Source of the DNA: UBA2942 sp045127535
Lineage (GTDB): Bacteria > Bacillota > Clostridia > Lachnospirales > Lachnospiraceae
Length of the DNA: 64,000 nt
Direction of reading: 5' to 3'
Assembly: GCA_045127535.1 (NCBI GenBank)
Contig: JBGVQN010000045.1
Location: forward strand, 1 to 64,000
Numbering within the stretch: the stretch's first letter is position 1; each line of letters opens with the position of its first letter. This document shows, in pieces, positions 1-9,035 of this stretch. The notes beneath the pieces are model-generated. The model worked only from the letters and a program-made list of their open reading frames with translations. It did no database searches and was not told the DNA's origin. Made by a program: the position numbers and the translations under genes.

Positions 1-141
1 CATTTGTCTGTCAGACACCTTAGTACCGCTGCGTTTTCACCGAAGCGAGAGCGAGCCAGACGTATCATAAATGATACGTCGCGTAAAAATATTTTCTTAC
101 AGATACTTCTCAAAGCGTCCGATTATATAGTTCGCAATTGC
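1..141 (+). repeat. Structured interspersed element, copy A (right half, cut by window edge)
   Basis: This is the right half of the repeat family described in full at 7076-7300. It carries the conserved core block (GTACCGCTGCG, then TTTTCACCGAAGCGAGAGCG), a 3' arm resembling that of the 7.1 kb copy (TCTTACAGATACTT) and the terminal GCAATTGCC at about 133-141. Unlike the other copies it has a perfect palindrome (GACGTATCA / TGATACGTC, about 59-80) inserted where the closing core stem should be. It ends about 30 bp before the rlmN start. No gene is supported here; a short open frame through it is incidental. Confidence 0.75.
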
Positions 142-170
142 CACCCCCTTTTTCAAAAGAAAGGAACAAA

Positions 171-1223
171 ATGGATAAAATTGATATTAAATCATTGAAC
201 AGGCAGGAGTTAGAGCAGCTGACAGCCTCCATGGGACAGCCGGCCTTTCGTGCAAAGCAGCTGTATCAGTGGATGCACCAGAAGCTGGCAACGGATTTTT
301 CCCAGATGAGCAACCTGCCAAAGCAGCTGCAGCAGCAATTAGAAGAGCAGTGTGAGCTGGTGGTTCTGCAAAAAGTAGATGTGCGGATCTCCCAGATAGA
401 CGGCACCAGAAAATATCTGTTTGCTCTGCCGGACGGCAACATCATTGAAAGTGTATGGATGCAGTATCAGCACGGCAATTCCGTCTGCATTTCTTCACAG
501 GCAGGCTGCCGTATGGGCTGCCGGTTTTGTGCCTCCACCTTAGATGGACTTGCAAGAAATTTAAGAGCCTCTGAGATGCTGGAGCAGATCTACCGCATCC
601 AGGAGGATACGGGAGCCAGAGTATCCAATGTAGTCATTATGGGCTCAGGAGAGCCTTTGGACAACTATGATCATGTAGTCCGTTTCCTGCGCCTCATATC
701 CAGTGAGGAGGGTCTGAATATCAGTGAGCGCAACCTGACCCTCTCTACCTGCGGTCTGGTACCCCAGATGCGCCGTCTGGCAGAGGAAGGGCTCCATATT
801 ACCATGGCATTGTCCCTGCACGCACCCAATGACGAGCTGCGCAAGACCCTGATGCCTATCGCAAGAACGTATACCCTTGCAGAGGTCATAGATGCCTGTG
901 CCTACTATTTTGAAAAAACAGGCAGGCGCATTACCTTTGAATACAGTCTGATTCAGGGAGAAAATGACAGTAAGCAGTCTGCAAAGGAGCTGGCAGAATT
1001 GATCCAGGGACTGAACTGTCACGTCAATCTGATCCCTGTCAATGCCATCAAAGAGCGGGATTATGTCCAATCTGAGGGCAAAAGAATACAGGCATTTAAA
1101 AAATTGCTTGAAAATAAAAAAATAAATGTTACTATTAGAAGGGAAATGGGTAGAGACATTAATGGTGCCTGTGGACAGCTGAGAAAGAGTTATTTAGAGC
1201 AGGTATCTGAGGAATCAATATGA
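171..1223 (+). CDS. rlmN: RlmN, dual-specificity 23S rRNA/tRNA adenine-C2 methyltransferase
   Basis: Radical-SAM enzyme that methylates C2 of A2503 in 23S rRNA and A37 in some tRNAs. The product is 350 aa, the normal family length. The [4Fe-4S]-binding CxxxCxxC motif is Cys113, Cys117 and Cys120 (GCRMGCRFC). The second mechanistic cysteine sits in the C-terminal NGACGQL motif. The ATG at 171 is chosen because GAAAGGAA lies just upstream and the protein then starts MDKIDIKSLN; an upstream in-frame TTG at 138 lies inside the repeat element. It heads the rlmN-stp-prkC-rsgA-rpe-thiN run, all on one strand with tiny gaps. Confidence 0.97.
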   Translation: MDKIDIKSLNRQELEQLTASMGQPAFRAKQLYQWMHQKLATDFSQMSNLPKQLQQQLEEQCELVVLQKVDVRISQIDGTRKYLFALPDGNIIESVWMQYQHGNSVCISSQAGCRMGCRFCASTLDGLARNLRASEMLEQIYRIQEDTGARVSNVVIMGSGEPLDNYDHVVRFLRLISSEEGLNISERNLTLSTCGLVPQMRRLAEEGLHITMALSLHAPNDELRKTLMPIARTYTLAEVIDACAYYFEKTGRRITFEYSLIQGENDSKQSAKELAELIQGLNCHVNLIPVNAIKERDYVQSEGKRIQAFKKLLENKKINVTIRREMGRDINGACGQLRKSYLEQVSEESI

Positions 1224-1244
1224 CAGCAGGTGAAAGGAGCTTTT

Positions 1245-1985
1245 GTGAAAGCATTTGCAGATACTGACATTGGTTTATGCAGAAGTACAAATCAGGATGA
1301 TTTTTATTATAGCTTAGAGCCGGTAGGAAATCTGCCCAATTTATTTATGGTGGCAGATGGTATGGGTGGGCATCAGGCAGGAGATTTTGCGTCCCACTGT
1401 ACCATTGAGACAATGGTGTCCCTGATTCAGATGGATTTGCTGAAAACACCAGAACAAATTTTTCATAATGCGATCCGCAGGGTAAACCGGCTGATTTATG
1501 ATAAAGCAGGCCAGGACAGTTCCTTAAAAGGGATGGGTACCACCCTGGTAGCAGCAGCCATTGTGGGAGATGAGCTTGTGGCTGCCAATGTGGGAGACAG
1601 CCGCCTGTACGTCATCCAAGAGGACATGCAGCAGATTACCCAGGATCATTCTTATGTGGAAGAAATGGTTCGCAAAGGAAGAATGGAACGTGGTTCTGCG
1701 GAATATATGGAAAAGAAAAATATGATTACCCGGGCCATTGGCGCATTTTCTACAGTACAGCCGGACTATTTCCGAGTTACATTGACGGAAAACAGTCAGA
1801 TATTGCTTTGTACAGATGGTTTGACCAATATGGTACCGGAGGATGTGATACTGCAGATAGTAAAGGATGGGGACTCCGTAGAAAATAAGGTAAAAGCTTT
1901 AATTGAGCTGGCCAGGGAAAATGGCGGAAGCGATAATATTACAGCATTGCTGATTGATAGGCAAGGGAGGAAATATTCATGCTGA
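1245..1985 (+). CDS. stp: Stp/PrpC PP2C-family protein Ser/Thr phosphatase
   Basis: Metal-dependent PP2C phosphatase, 246 aa, expected to reverse phosphorylation by the PASTA kinase encoded next. Metal-binding and core motifs are visible: TNQDD near the N-terminus, ADGMGGH, VGDSRLY, and GGSDNITALL near the C-terminus. The GTG at 1245 is preferred because AAAGGAG ends 5 nt upstream; an in-frame GTG at 1230 would precede that site. The 3' end overlaps the kinase start by 7 nt, which suggests translational coupling. Cytosolic; no membrane segment. Confidence 0.95.
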   Translation: MKAFADTDIGLCRSTNQDDFYYSLEPVGNLPNLFMVADGMGGHQAGDFASHCTIETMVSLIQMDLLKTPEQIFHNAIRRVNRLIYDKAGQDSSLKGMGTTLVAAAIVGDELVAANVGDSRLYVIQEDMQQITQDHSYVEEMVRKGRMERGSAEYMEKKNMITRAIGAFSTVQPDYFRVTLTENSQILLCTDGLTNMVPEDVILQIVKDGDSVENKVKALIELARENGGSDNITALLIDRQGRKYSC

Positions 1986-4630
1986 CAATTGGTCAATTTA
2001 TAAGTGAAGGAAGATATGAAATCCTGGAAAAAATAGGTTCAGGAGGAATGGCAGATGTTTATAAGGCAAAGTGTCATAAGCTGAACCGTTATGTGGCGAT
2101 TAAGGTCTTAAAGGAAGAGTATGTTCATGATAAAGAATTTGTGAACAAATTTAAAGTAGAGGCGCAGTCTGCTGCAAGTCTGTCCCACCAGAATATTGTA
2201 GGAATCTTTGATGTAGTAGAGGATGAGGATTTAAATTATATTGTCATGGAATACATCGACGGTATTACATTAAAGCAGTACATTGGAGAGCATGGGCATC
2301 TGTCTGAAGAGGAAGCCCTGATCATTGCACTGCAGATTGCCCAGGGACTGAGCGCGGCACATGATCAGCACATTGTACACAGAGACATTAAGCCTCAGAA
2401 TATCCTCCTTGGAAAAGATGGGGCAATTAAGGTGGCAGATTTTGGAATTGCCAGAGCGGTAAGCGGTACCACCATCAATGCAACTGCCATTGGTTCTGTA
2501 CATTATTTTTCACCAGAGCAGGCTAGGGGCGGTATTTGTGACGAGCGCAGTGATATTTATTCCCTGGGTATTTCTTTGTTTGAAATGCTTACAGGAAAAC
2601 TGCCTTTTGAAGGAGATACTTCTGTAGCTGTGGCTCTGGCACATATCAATGATCCATTGCCGGATATGGATGCGTATGTTTCTGGTATTTCTGAGCATAC
2701 AAAACAGATTGTAAAAAACTGTACCATGAAAAGGCCGGAGCAGAGATATCTGACAGTATATGATCTGATTGCAGAGTTAAAGAAGGGGCTGGCTGTGTTT
2801 GCAGCACCTATAGGCGCTGCAGCTCCAGAGGAAGCTGCTGATTCTTATGATGGATTGTTCCAGGAAGCAGATGCAGAAATTACAGAGGAGATGCCGCCTG
2901 CTGATGAGGAAAACGAGGCAGAAGAGACAGAAGAAATCGAGACTACAGTACTGGATAAAGTGATTTTAGGAGTAGGCATCGGTATCCTGCTTCTGATTTT
3001 AGGCTGTGGAGTATATCTGGCTGGTTCTATGGGATTGTTTGACCGGTTTAAGAGTGACAAATCGGATGACATCAGTTTTTCTGAGTCCTGGGAAGAATGG
3101 GATTCTGAAGGAAATGACAGTACAATAGACGTGACAGAGGATACTACCAGTGCAGAAAAGGTAAAAATGCCGGGTGTAATAGGAAAAACACTGGAAGAAG
3201 CAATCCAGCTGTTGGAAGATGCGGGCTTAAAATACGAAATATCCAGTGAATTAAGCCAGTATTCAGAAAAATATGAGGCAGGATATATCTGCCAGCAGGA
3301 ATATAAGGAAGGAAAGAAGATTCCGGAAGGTACCAGGGTAAAGCTTGGAATCAGTTTAGGAAGTGAGCGTTTTGAGATAAAGGAAGAATTTATCGGAATG
3401 CAGAAGCAGGTATTTGAGAAGCGTCTGGCCAATCGGAATATCAATGTGAATTACATTGAACAGTCAGATGAGTCTACGGATGCTGGTCAGATTTTACGTA
3501 TGGAGCCGTCTTCTGGTTATTTAGATGATGGAGATACTCTGACTGTTTATGTCAGCACAGGTCCTACTACCTTTAAGCTTCCTGATTTGAAAAAGATGAC
3601 AGAGGCACAGGCCAAAACAGCCATTAAAGATGCAGGCATGAAAGTTGGTACTGTCAGTGAAGCATACAGCAGTGATATTGCAGAAGGTCTGGTTATGAGT
3701 CAGTCTCCTGCAGCAGGCAATAAGGTTGCCAAGGGAACAACTGTGAATATCGTAATCAGCAAGGGACCGGAAGCAATTTCTATGCCGGATCTTCTTGGCA
3801 AGGATTACGAGGAAGCAAAGGAACTGTTAGAGGAAAAAGGTCTGACACTGGGTAAGGTGACCAAGGAATACAGCAGCCAATATGAGAAAAATCAGGTGAT
3901 GGAGCAGAGTGTAAATGCCGGAGAAAATGTAGAGGAAGGTACCAAAATCAATCTGGTGATCAGTAAGGGACCGGAAAAGGCAGGAGATACAGAGGTGCTT
4001 CTGGGAATGAAGGAAGCTGATGCCAAAAAGAAGCTTACTTCTCTGGGCTTGAAATATGACAGTACTGTAAAGGAAAGCAGTGCATCTGTAGCAGCAGGCT
4101 GTGTCATCCGTGTAGAAAATGCAAATGGAAGCAGTACTATTTACAAGGGTGATTCCATTATACTGGTTGTCAGCAGCGGTGTGGAACAGGCAGAGATTCC
4201 AAATGTGGTAGGAAAAACTCAGGAAGAAGCAAAAGCTGCTTTAGAGGCTCAAAATTTTGTAGTAGTGGTAACCCAGGTAAATGGTACAGAAGCTGCTGGT
4301 ACCGTTGTGGCTCAGAGTCCAAATTCCGGCACAGCTGCGGACAAAGGCAGTACAGTTACCATTTCTGTCAGCAAGGGAAATCAGGTAGCAGTGCCAGCGC
4401 TTACAGGTAAAACGTATGATGCGGCAAGGGCAGAATTATCAGCTGCCGGCCTTGGAGAGGAAGGGCATACCTATGTATCAGACAGCAGTCCGGCAGGTAC
4501 GGTCATTTCTCAGAGCGTGGCTTCAGGAACTGTTGTAAATAAAGGAACAAAAATCAAACTTACGATCAGCTCAGGCCCTGAATCAGCAGCACAGGACGGC
4601 AATGCTGCTGATTCAGGAGAAGGAGTCTGA
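1979..4630 (+). CDS. prkC: PrkC/Stk1-type PASTA-domain Ser/Thr protein kinase
   Basis: Membrane eukaryotic-type kinase that senses peptidoglycan fragments, 883 aa. The cytosolic kinase domain has the glycine loop (GSGGMADV, about 20-27), catalytic Lys42, HRDIKPQN at 134-141, DFG at 154-156 and SPEQARG. An acidic linker (about 298-322) is followed by one transmembrane helix at about 328-350. The extracellular part contains about seven PASTA-like repeats (from about 390), more than the three or four common in Bacillus and Staphylococcus. Repeats 2 and 5 lack the usual PxxxG signature. AAGGGAGG lies 7 nt before the ATG, inside the end of stp. Confidence 0.97.
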   Translation: MLTIGQFISEGRYEILEKIGSGGMADVYKAKCHKLNRYVAIKVLKEEYVHDKEFVNKFKVEAQSAASLSHQNIVGIFDVVEDEDLNYIVMEYIDGITLKQYIGEHGHLSEEEALIIALQIAQGLSAAHDQHIVHRDIKPQNILLGKDGAIKVADFGIARAVSGTTINATAIGSVHYFSPEQARGGICDERSDIYSLGISLFEMLTGKLPFEGDTSVAVALAHINDPLPDMDAYVSGISEHTKQIVKNCTMKRPEQRYLTVYDLIAELKKGLAVFAAPIGAAAPEEAADSYDGLFQEADAEITEEMPPADEENEAEETEEIETTVLDKVILGVGIGILLLILGCGVYLAGSMGLFDRFKSDKSDDISFSESWEEWDSEGNDSTIDVTEDTTSAEKVKMPGVIGKTLEEAIQLLEDAGLKYEISSELSQYSEKYEAGYICQQEYKEGKKIPEGTRVKLGISLGSERFEIKEEFIGMQKQVFEKRLANRNINVNYIEQSDESTDAGQILRMEPSSGYLDDGDTLTVYVSTGPTTFKLPDLKKMTEAQAKTAIKDAGMKVGTVSEAYSSDIAEGLVMSQSPAAGNKVAKGTTVNIVISKGPEAISMPDLLGKDYEEAKELLEEKGLTLGKVTKEYSSQYEKNQVMEQSVNAGENVEEGTKINLVISKGPEKAGDTEVLLGMKEADAKKKLTSLGLKYDSTVKESSASVAAGCVIRVENANGSSTIYKGDSIILVVSSGVEQAEIPNVVGKTQEEAKAALEAQNFVVVVTQVNGTEAAGTVVAQSPNSGTAADKGSTVTISVSKGNQVAVPALTGKTYDAARAELSAAGLGEEGHTYVSDSSPAGTVISQSVASGTVVNKGTKIKLTISSGPESAAQDGNAADSGEGV

Positions 4631-4668
4631 TGGACGGAAATCACAGAGGCAAAGGCAGGTAACGACCC

Positions 4669-5547
4669 ATGCAGGGAAGAATCATCAAAGGAATTGCAGG
4701 ATTTTATTACGTATATGGGGAAGATGGCAATACGTATGAGTGTAAAGCAAAGGGCATTTTCCGCAATCAGAAAATCAAGCCTTTGGTAGGAGATTTTGTG
4801 CAGATGGAGGTTTTAGATGCGGCTGCCCTTACCGGCAGTATTACAGCAATATTACCCAGGCAGAATTCACTCATACGGCCTGCTGTAGCCAATGTTGATC
4901 AGGTTATGGTGTTTTTTGCCATAAAAGACCCAGAACCCAATCTGAACCTGTTAGACCGGTTTCTGATTATGATGGCAAAGCAGGATGTATGTGTGAAGAT
5001 CTGTTTTACCAAAACGGATCTGCCTTGTGCAGATGCCTGTGAAAAGCTGCAGGGCATTTATGAAGCAGCAGGGTATGAGGTGTATTTTATCAGTGTTTAT
5101 GAGAAAGCAGGCATTGCGCAGATAAAAGAAGCCCTTGCAGGAAAAACCACTGTACTGGCCGGTCCTTCCGGTGTAGGAAAGTCCTCTTTTCTCAATGAGA
5201 TCAAACCGGATGCAGGGATGGAGACAGGAGAAATCAGTGTCAAGATCCGCAGGGGAAAACATACCACCAGGCATTCTGAGTTTTTTGCAGTGGATCAGAA
5301 TACATTTTTACTGGATACGCCGGGATTCAGCTCTATTTACCTCAGTGATATTTCAGAGCTGGAACTAAAGGATTATTTTGCAGAATTTACCCCATATGAA
5401 CCGGACTGCAGATTTATCGGCTGTGTACATGTAGGGGAAAGAGACTGTGGTGTGAAAGATGCGCTGGAGGCAGGTAAGATCGCATCTGTGCGATACGATA
5501 ATTATAAACTCCTTTATCAGGAACTGAAAGAGCAGAGAAAATACTAA
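4669..5547 (+). CDS. rsgA: RsgA, ribosome small-subunit-dependent GTPase A
   Basis: Circularly permuted GTPase acting in late 30S maturation, 292 aa. An OB-fold N-terminus (about 1-65) precedes the permuted G motifs: TKTD (G4, 114-117) comes before the P-loop GPSGVGKSS (165-173) and DTPG (G3, 216-219). The C-terminal zinc site is Cys247, Cys252, His254 and Cys260. It lies 38 bp after prkC; a phosphatase-kinase-rsgA order is widely conserved in Firmicutes. The Shine-Dalgarno is weak (CAGGTAA), consistent with readthrough expression from upstream. Confidence 0.97.
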   Translation: MQGRIIKGIAGFYYVYGEDGNTYECKAKGIFRNQKIKPLVGDFVQMEVLDAAALTGSITAILPRQNSLIRPAVANVDQVMVFFAIKDPEPNLNLLDRFLIMMAKQDVCVKICFTKTDLPCADACEKLQGIYEAAGYEVYFISVYEKAGIAQIKEALAGKTTVLAGPSGVGKSSFLNEIKPDAGMETGEISVKIRRGKHTTRHSEFFAVDQNTFLLDTPGFSSIYLSDISELELKDYFAEFTPYEPDCRFIGCVHVGERDCGVKDALEAGKIASVRYDNYKLLYQELKEQRKY

Positions 5548-5648
5548 CTGAAACGGTAAATACCAGACAAGTGCAAAACCTGTTTGCTGATGTGCTGCAG
5601 CAGGTTTTGTCAGGAACCTGTATACCATGCAGGAGAAAGGAAGTACCT

Positions 5649-6293
5649 ATGATTTTATCACCATCTATATTGGCAGCAGATTTTGCAAAACTGGGAGAGC
5701 AGATCCAACAGTTGGATCAGGCAGGTGCAGAGTATATTCACATTGATGTAATGGATGGGCTGTTCGTACCAAGCATTTCCTTTGGAATGCCGGTTATGGA
5801 GTGCATCCGTCCTTTGACAAAGCGGGTATTTGATGTGCATCTGATGATTCAGGAACCAGTCCGCTATATTGAGCAGTTTGTAAAGGCGGGTGCAGATCTC
5901 ATTACCGTGCATCTGGAAGCATGTGCAGATGTGGCTGGTACCTTAAAGAAAATTCATGACTGCGGTGTAAAAGCCGGTTTAAGCATCAAGCCAGGAACAC
6001 CTGTGGAGCAGGTGCTGCCTTATTTACAGGATATTGATATGGTACTGGTTATGACGGTAGAGCCTGGATTTGGGGGACAGAAGTTTATGCCGGATATGAT
6101 TGGCAAGGTGCAGACCTTAAGAACTGCCATTGAAGAACAGCATCTGTCTGTAGACATCGAGGTAGATGGTGGAATCAACCCGGAAACACTGCCTCTGGTA
6201 TTGGAAGCTGGTGCCAATGTGATCGTAGCAGGTACGGCAGTGCTGCGTGGTGATATTGCAAAGAATGTAGAGGCGTTGCGCGCTCTGGCATAA
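5649..6293 (+). CDS. rpe: Ribulose-phosphate 3-epimerase
   Basis: TIM-barrel epimerase of the pentose phosphate pathway (ribulose-5-P to xylulose-5-P), 214 aa. Signature stretches are LSPSILAADF at the N-terminus, HIDVMDG with metal-site residues, VHLM, and MTVEPGFGGQ followed by EVDGGIN and AGTAV. The ATG at 5649 is preferred because MILSPSILAADF matches the family N-terminus and GAGAAAGGAAG lies upstream. The open frame extends back to 5571 but that part looks unlike the family. Located between rsgA and thiN. Confidence 0.96.
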   Translation: MILSPSILAADFAKLGEQIQQLDQAGAEYIHIDVMDGLFVPSISFGMPVMECIRPLTKRVFDVHLMIQEPVRYIEQFVKAGADLITVHLEACADVAGTLKKIHDCGVKAGLSIKPGTPVEQVLPYLQDIDMVLVMTVEPGFGGQKFMPDMIGKVQTLRTAIEEQHLSVDIEVDGGINPETLPLVLEAGANVIVAGTAVLRGDIAKNVEALRALA

Positions 6294-6306
6294 AAGCGGG
6301 TAAAGA

Positions 6307-6990
6307 ATGAAAGAAAAAATAGGAATTATTGCAGGCGGGGAGCTGGATGAAGGCTTCCTGCTTCCGTTTATAGAAAAAGAAGCATTTGATTATATCATTG
6401 CAGTGGATGGGGCACTGGCTTTTACCCATAAGCATGGCATCCGGATACAGTGTCTGGTAGGGGATTTTGACACCATCGATCAGGAAACACTGGCTCAGTA
6501 TATAGACAGACCGGAATTGTATGTAGAGCAGCATGTGCCGCAAAAAGATGAGACCGATACAGAGCTGGCAATGCACATCGCTATGGCCAGGGAACCAAAA
6601 ACCATCATTCTGTTAGGGGGCACAGGGGGGCGTCTGGATCATTTTCTGGGCAATCTGCAGGTGCTGTTACAGCCTATGAAAGCCGGGATTTCCTGTGCTC
6701 TGGCAGACAGATGGAACCGGATCCAGCTGCATGATCACTCTTTTACATTAAAGAAAGAAACCCAGTATGGAACCTATGTATCCCTGATTCCATGGAGCTG
6801 CAGGGTAGAGAATCTGTCCCTTTTTGGCTTTCAATATCCCCTGTCGCATGTTATAATGGAGCAGGGCAATTCACTGGGGATCAGCAATGAAATCAGGGAG
6901 GACGAGGCACAGGTGTGCTTTGATCAGGGAATCCTGATTTGTGTGGAATCAAGGGATAAAAAAGCTGACAACAGAAACCAATGCAATTAG
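6307..6990 (+). CDS. thiN: Thiamine pyrophosphokinase
   Basis: Transfers pyrophosphate from ATP to thiamine to form TPP, 227 aa. Family motifs seen are IIAVDGAL, LVGDFDTI, QKDETDTELA and LLGGTGGRLDH in the catalytic domain, then a C-terminal thiamine-binding beta domain with TYVSLIPW and QGNSLGISNE. It starts 13 bp after rpe and is the last gene of the rlmN cluster. No TPP riboswitch precedes it, so it is expected to be expressed constitutively with its neighbours. Confidence 0.95.
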   Translation: MKEKIGIIAGGELDEGFLLPFIEKEAFDYIIAVDGALAFTHKHGIRIQCLVGDFDTIDQETLAQYIDRPELYVEQHVPQKDETDTELAMHIAMAREPKTIILLGGTGGRLDHFLGNLQVLLQPMKAGISCALADRWNRIQLHDHSFTLKKETQYGTYVSLIPWSCRVENLSLFGFQYPLSHVIMEQGNSLGISNEIREDEAQVCFDQGILICVESRDKKADNRNQCN

Positions 6991-7075
6991 ATAGAGGCAA
7001 GTTCATGGGCAGAAGATTTGAAACGACATGTGAAAGCTGTATGGTCCAAATCCCAGAAGGTACCAGGGCTTGTGA

Positions 7076-7300
7076 CAGGTAATTGCGAAACTGTATTCAA
7101 TATCAGCTTTGGAAAGTATCTGTAAGAACATATTTTCTAAGTAGGACTCTTGAAAACACCGGCACTTTAAATTTTGTGCCACAGGCACAAAATTTATTAG
7201 TACCGCTGCGTTTTCACCGAAGCGAGAGCGTGTCCTACGTGAAAATATGTTCTTACAGATACTTTCCAAAGCGTCTGGTAATATGTTTCGCAATTGCCTA
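7076..7300 (+). repeat. Structured interspersed element, copy B (full length)
   Basis: Non-coding element of about 225 bp filling the thiN-maf gap. The ends are near-perfect inverted repeats (GGTAATTGCGAAAC and GTTTCGCAATTGCC). Inside is a perfect 31-bp stem (7107-7137 with 7241-7271), then a 7-bp closing stem (GTAGGAC 7141-7147 with GTCCTAC 7232-7238). The core holds GAAAACACCGG on the left and CCGCTGCG plus TTTTCACCGAAGCGAGAGCG on the right, with an apical hairpin of TAAATTTTGTGCC type. An 11-bp direct repeat AGGGCTTGTGA flanks it exactly (7065-7075 and 7301-7311), as a target duplication would. No protein is encoded. Confidence 0.85.
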
Positions 7301-7329
7301 AGGGCTTGTGATACAGAAAGGTGATAAAT

Positions 7330-7911
7330 ATGTGGTTACAAAATAAAGAAGAACAGATCATCTTAGGTTCCGGTTCCCCAAGGAGACAGGAGCTGCTGCA
7401 GCAGATGGGGCTGAACTTTGTGGTAGATAAAAGCCAGAAGGAAGAAGTCCCTCACAGTACCATACCCTCACAGGTGGTCATGGAACTGGCAGAACAGAAA
7501 GCGCAGGAAGTAGCCGCCAGACGTAGGGACGGCACACTGGTCATAGGGGCAGATACCATTGTAGCCTTAGACGGCTGCATCCTTGGTAAACCTGCAGACG
7601 AAGCAGAAGCCTTTTCCATGCTCAGATCCCTCCAGGGCAGAAATCATCAGGTATACACGGGAGTATGCCTCATTCGCCGTACTGGAGAGGAAATACAGCA
7701 GGAGTGCTTTTACGAATGTACCCAGGTACATGTAATCTCTATGACTGATGCAGAAATCCAAGCCTATGTAGACACCAAAGATCCCCTTGACAAAGCAGGC
7801 AGCTACGGGATTCAGGGATTGTTTGCACCCTATATCAGCGGAATTGAAGGAGATTATTACAATGTGGTAGGTCTTCCGGTCAGCAGCTTATATCGGCATT
7901 TATTCCGATAG
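7330..7911 (+). CDS. maf: Maf-family nucleotide pyrophosphatase
   Basis: House-cleaning enzyme that hydrolyses non-canonical or modified nucleoside triphosphates such as dTTP/UTP analogues, 193 aa. It shows the N-terminal GSGSPRRQELL substrate loop, a conserved GADTIVAL segment with the catalytic Asp, and DKAGSYGIQG near the C-terminus. The ATG at 7330 is chosen because AAAGGTG sits 6 nt upstream; an in-frame GTG at 7321 falls within that site. It lies directly after the repeat element, which separates it from thiN. Confidence 0.94.
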   Translation: MWLQNKEEQIILGSGSPRRQELLQQMGLNFVVDKSQKEEVPHSTIPSQVVMELAEQKAQEVAARRRDGTLVIGADTIVALDGCILGKPADEAEAFSMLRSLQGRNHQVYTGVCLIRRTGEEIQQECFYECTQVHVISMTDAEIQAYVDTKDPLDKAGSYGIQGLFAPYISGIEGDYYNVVGLPVSSLYRHLFR

Positions 7912-7956
7912 GCAGGTGCCGGTTGGCAAAAAATTGTAAAAATCCAGGGAGAGCAT

Positions 7957-8997
7957 ATGAAAAAATATAGTGGCTTTGGAAAACAACTGTGCCTTTGCCT
8001 GCTTTGCGCCGTTATGGTGCTTTGCAGCGGATGCGCAGATAAAAATGTATATGTAACATCTTTTGATAAAAAATATCTGTTTTCTCTGGGAGACAACAGT
8101 GTCACAACCACCGAATACAGCCTGGTATTGTTAGAAATCCAGAGACAGTATGAAGCCTATTATCAGGAGATTTTAGGAGAGAATATCTGGGAGCGTGAGA
8201 CAGAAGATGGAACCACTTTTGCCCAGTATGTAAAAGAAAATATTGTGCTGGATGAACTGGTGACATTAGAAGCACTGCAAATTGTGGCGGAAGAATTGAA
8301 TCTTACTCTCACAGAGACAGAACAGACAGAAGTGAAGCAGGCAGCAGCAGAGTATATGGAAACTGCAGGCAAGGAAACCATTTCCTATTGCCGCAGCAGC
8401 CAGGAACTGGTACAGCTTCTTATGGAGAAGTACCTGATTGCAGGAAAAGTCATTGCTTATTATACAGAGCAGACTGATTTAGAGGTCAGCGAAAATGAGG
8501 CCAGAGCCATACGCATACAGGTACTTACTTTAGAAGGTACAGAGACTGCACAGAAAATGACAGAGGCACTGGCGGAGGGAACCTCTTTCCAGACCATTAC
8601 AGAACGGTTTGGTGCAGAAGAGCCTACAGAGTATAACGTTGTCCGGGGAGAACTGGTAGGAGAGATCGAAGAGGTGGCTTTTTCCCTGGTACAGGGAGAG
8701 TGCAGTTCTGTCCTGGAAACAGAAAACGGATACTGTGTGATTTACTGTATCAATGATTATCTCACAGATATGACAGAGAGCAACCGTGAGAACATTGTCA
8801 GACAGCGGATTTACGATGCCTGGTTTTCCAAGGTGCAGGAGGTAAGAGACACCGTCAGCCTTACCATGAATAACTCCCATTGGAACAAAATCCAGATGGC
8901 AGAGGAGGATGCAGTGAAAAGCTGTTTCTTTCAGATATATGAAAAGTACTTTGGAAGCACCGCTTTTGGTGCATCAACAGATGAACTGCAGCAGTAA
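7957..8997 (+). CDS. PrsA/SurA-like peptidyl-prolyl isomerase lipoprotein
   Basis: Probable extracytoplasmic foldase, 346 aa. A basic start and hydrophobic stretch end in the lipobox LCSGC, so the mature protein should be lipid-anchored at about Cys26. The middle is a helical SurA_N-like region. A parvulin-like segment follows at about residues 180-265: AIRIQVLTL, then TSFQTITERF and VAFSLVQGECSSVLETENGY. The parvulin domain is divergent, so isomerase activity is inferred and a pure chaperone role is possible. It follows maf by 45 bp. GGGAGAG precedes the ATG. Confidence 0.82.
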   Translation: MKKYSGFGKQLCLCLLCAVMVLCSGCADKNVYVTSFDKKYLFSLGDNSVTTTEYSLVLLEIQRQYEAYYQEILGENIWERETEDGTTFAQYVKENIVLDELVTLEALQIVAEELNLTLTETEQTEVKQAAAEYMETAGKETISYCRSSQELVQLLMEKYLIAGKVIAYYTEQTDLEVSENEARAIRIQVLTLEGTETAQKMTEALAEGTSFQTITERFGAEEPTEYNVVRGELVGEIEEVAFSLVQGECSSVLETENGYCVIYCINDYLTDMTESNRENIVRQRIYDAWFSKVQEVRDTVSLTMNNSHWNKIQMAEEDAVKSCFFQIYEKYFGSTAFGASTDELQQ

Positions 8998-9035
8998 TTG
9001 CGGGAGAGCGGTACCAGAGACGGAAACGAGGTTCT

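Noticed and set aside
4..198. 64-codon open frame at the window start
   Set aside because: It runs through the structured repeat and overlaps rlmN; no ribosome site.
7083..7301. Open frames on both strands inside the element
   Set aside because: They follow the inverted-repeat structure, recur inverted at 62 kb, and have no initiation signals.
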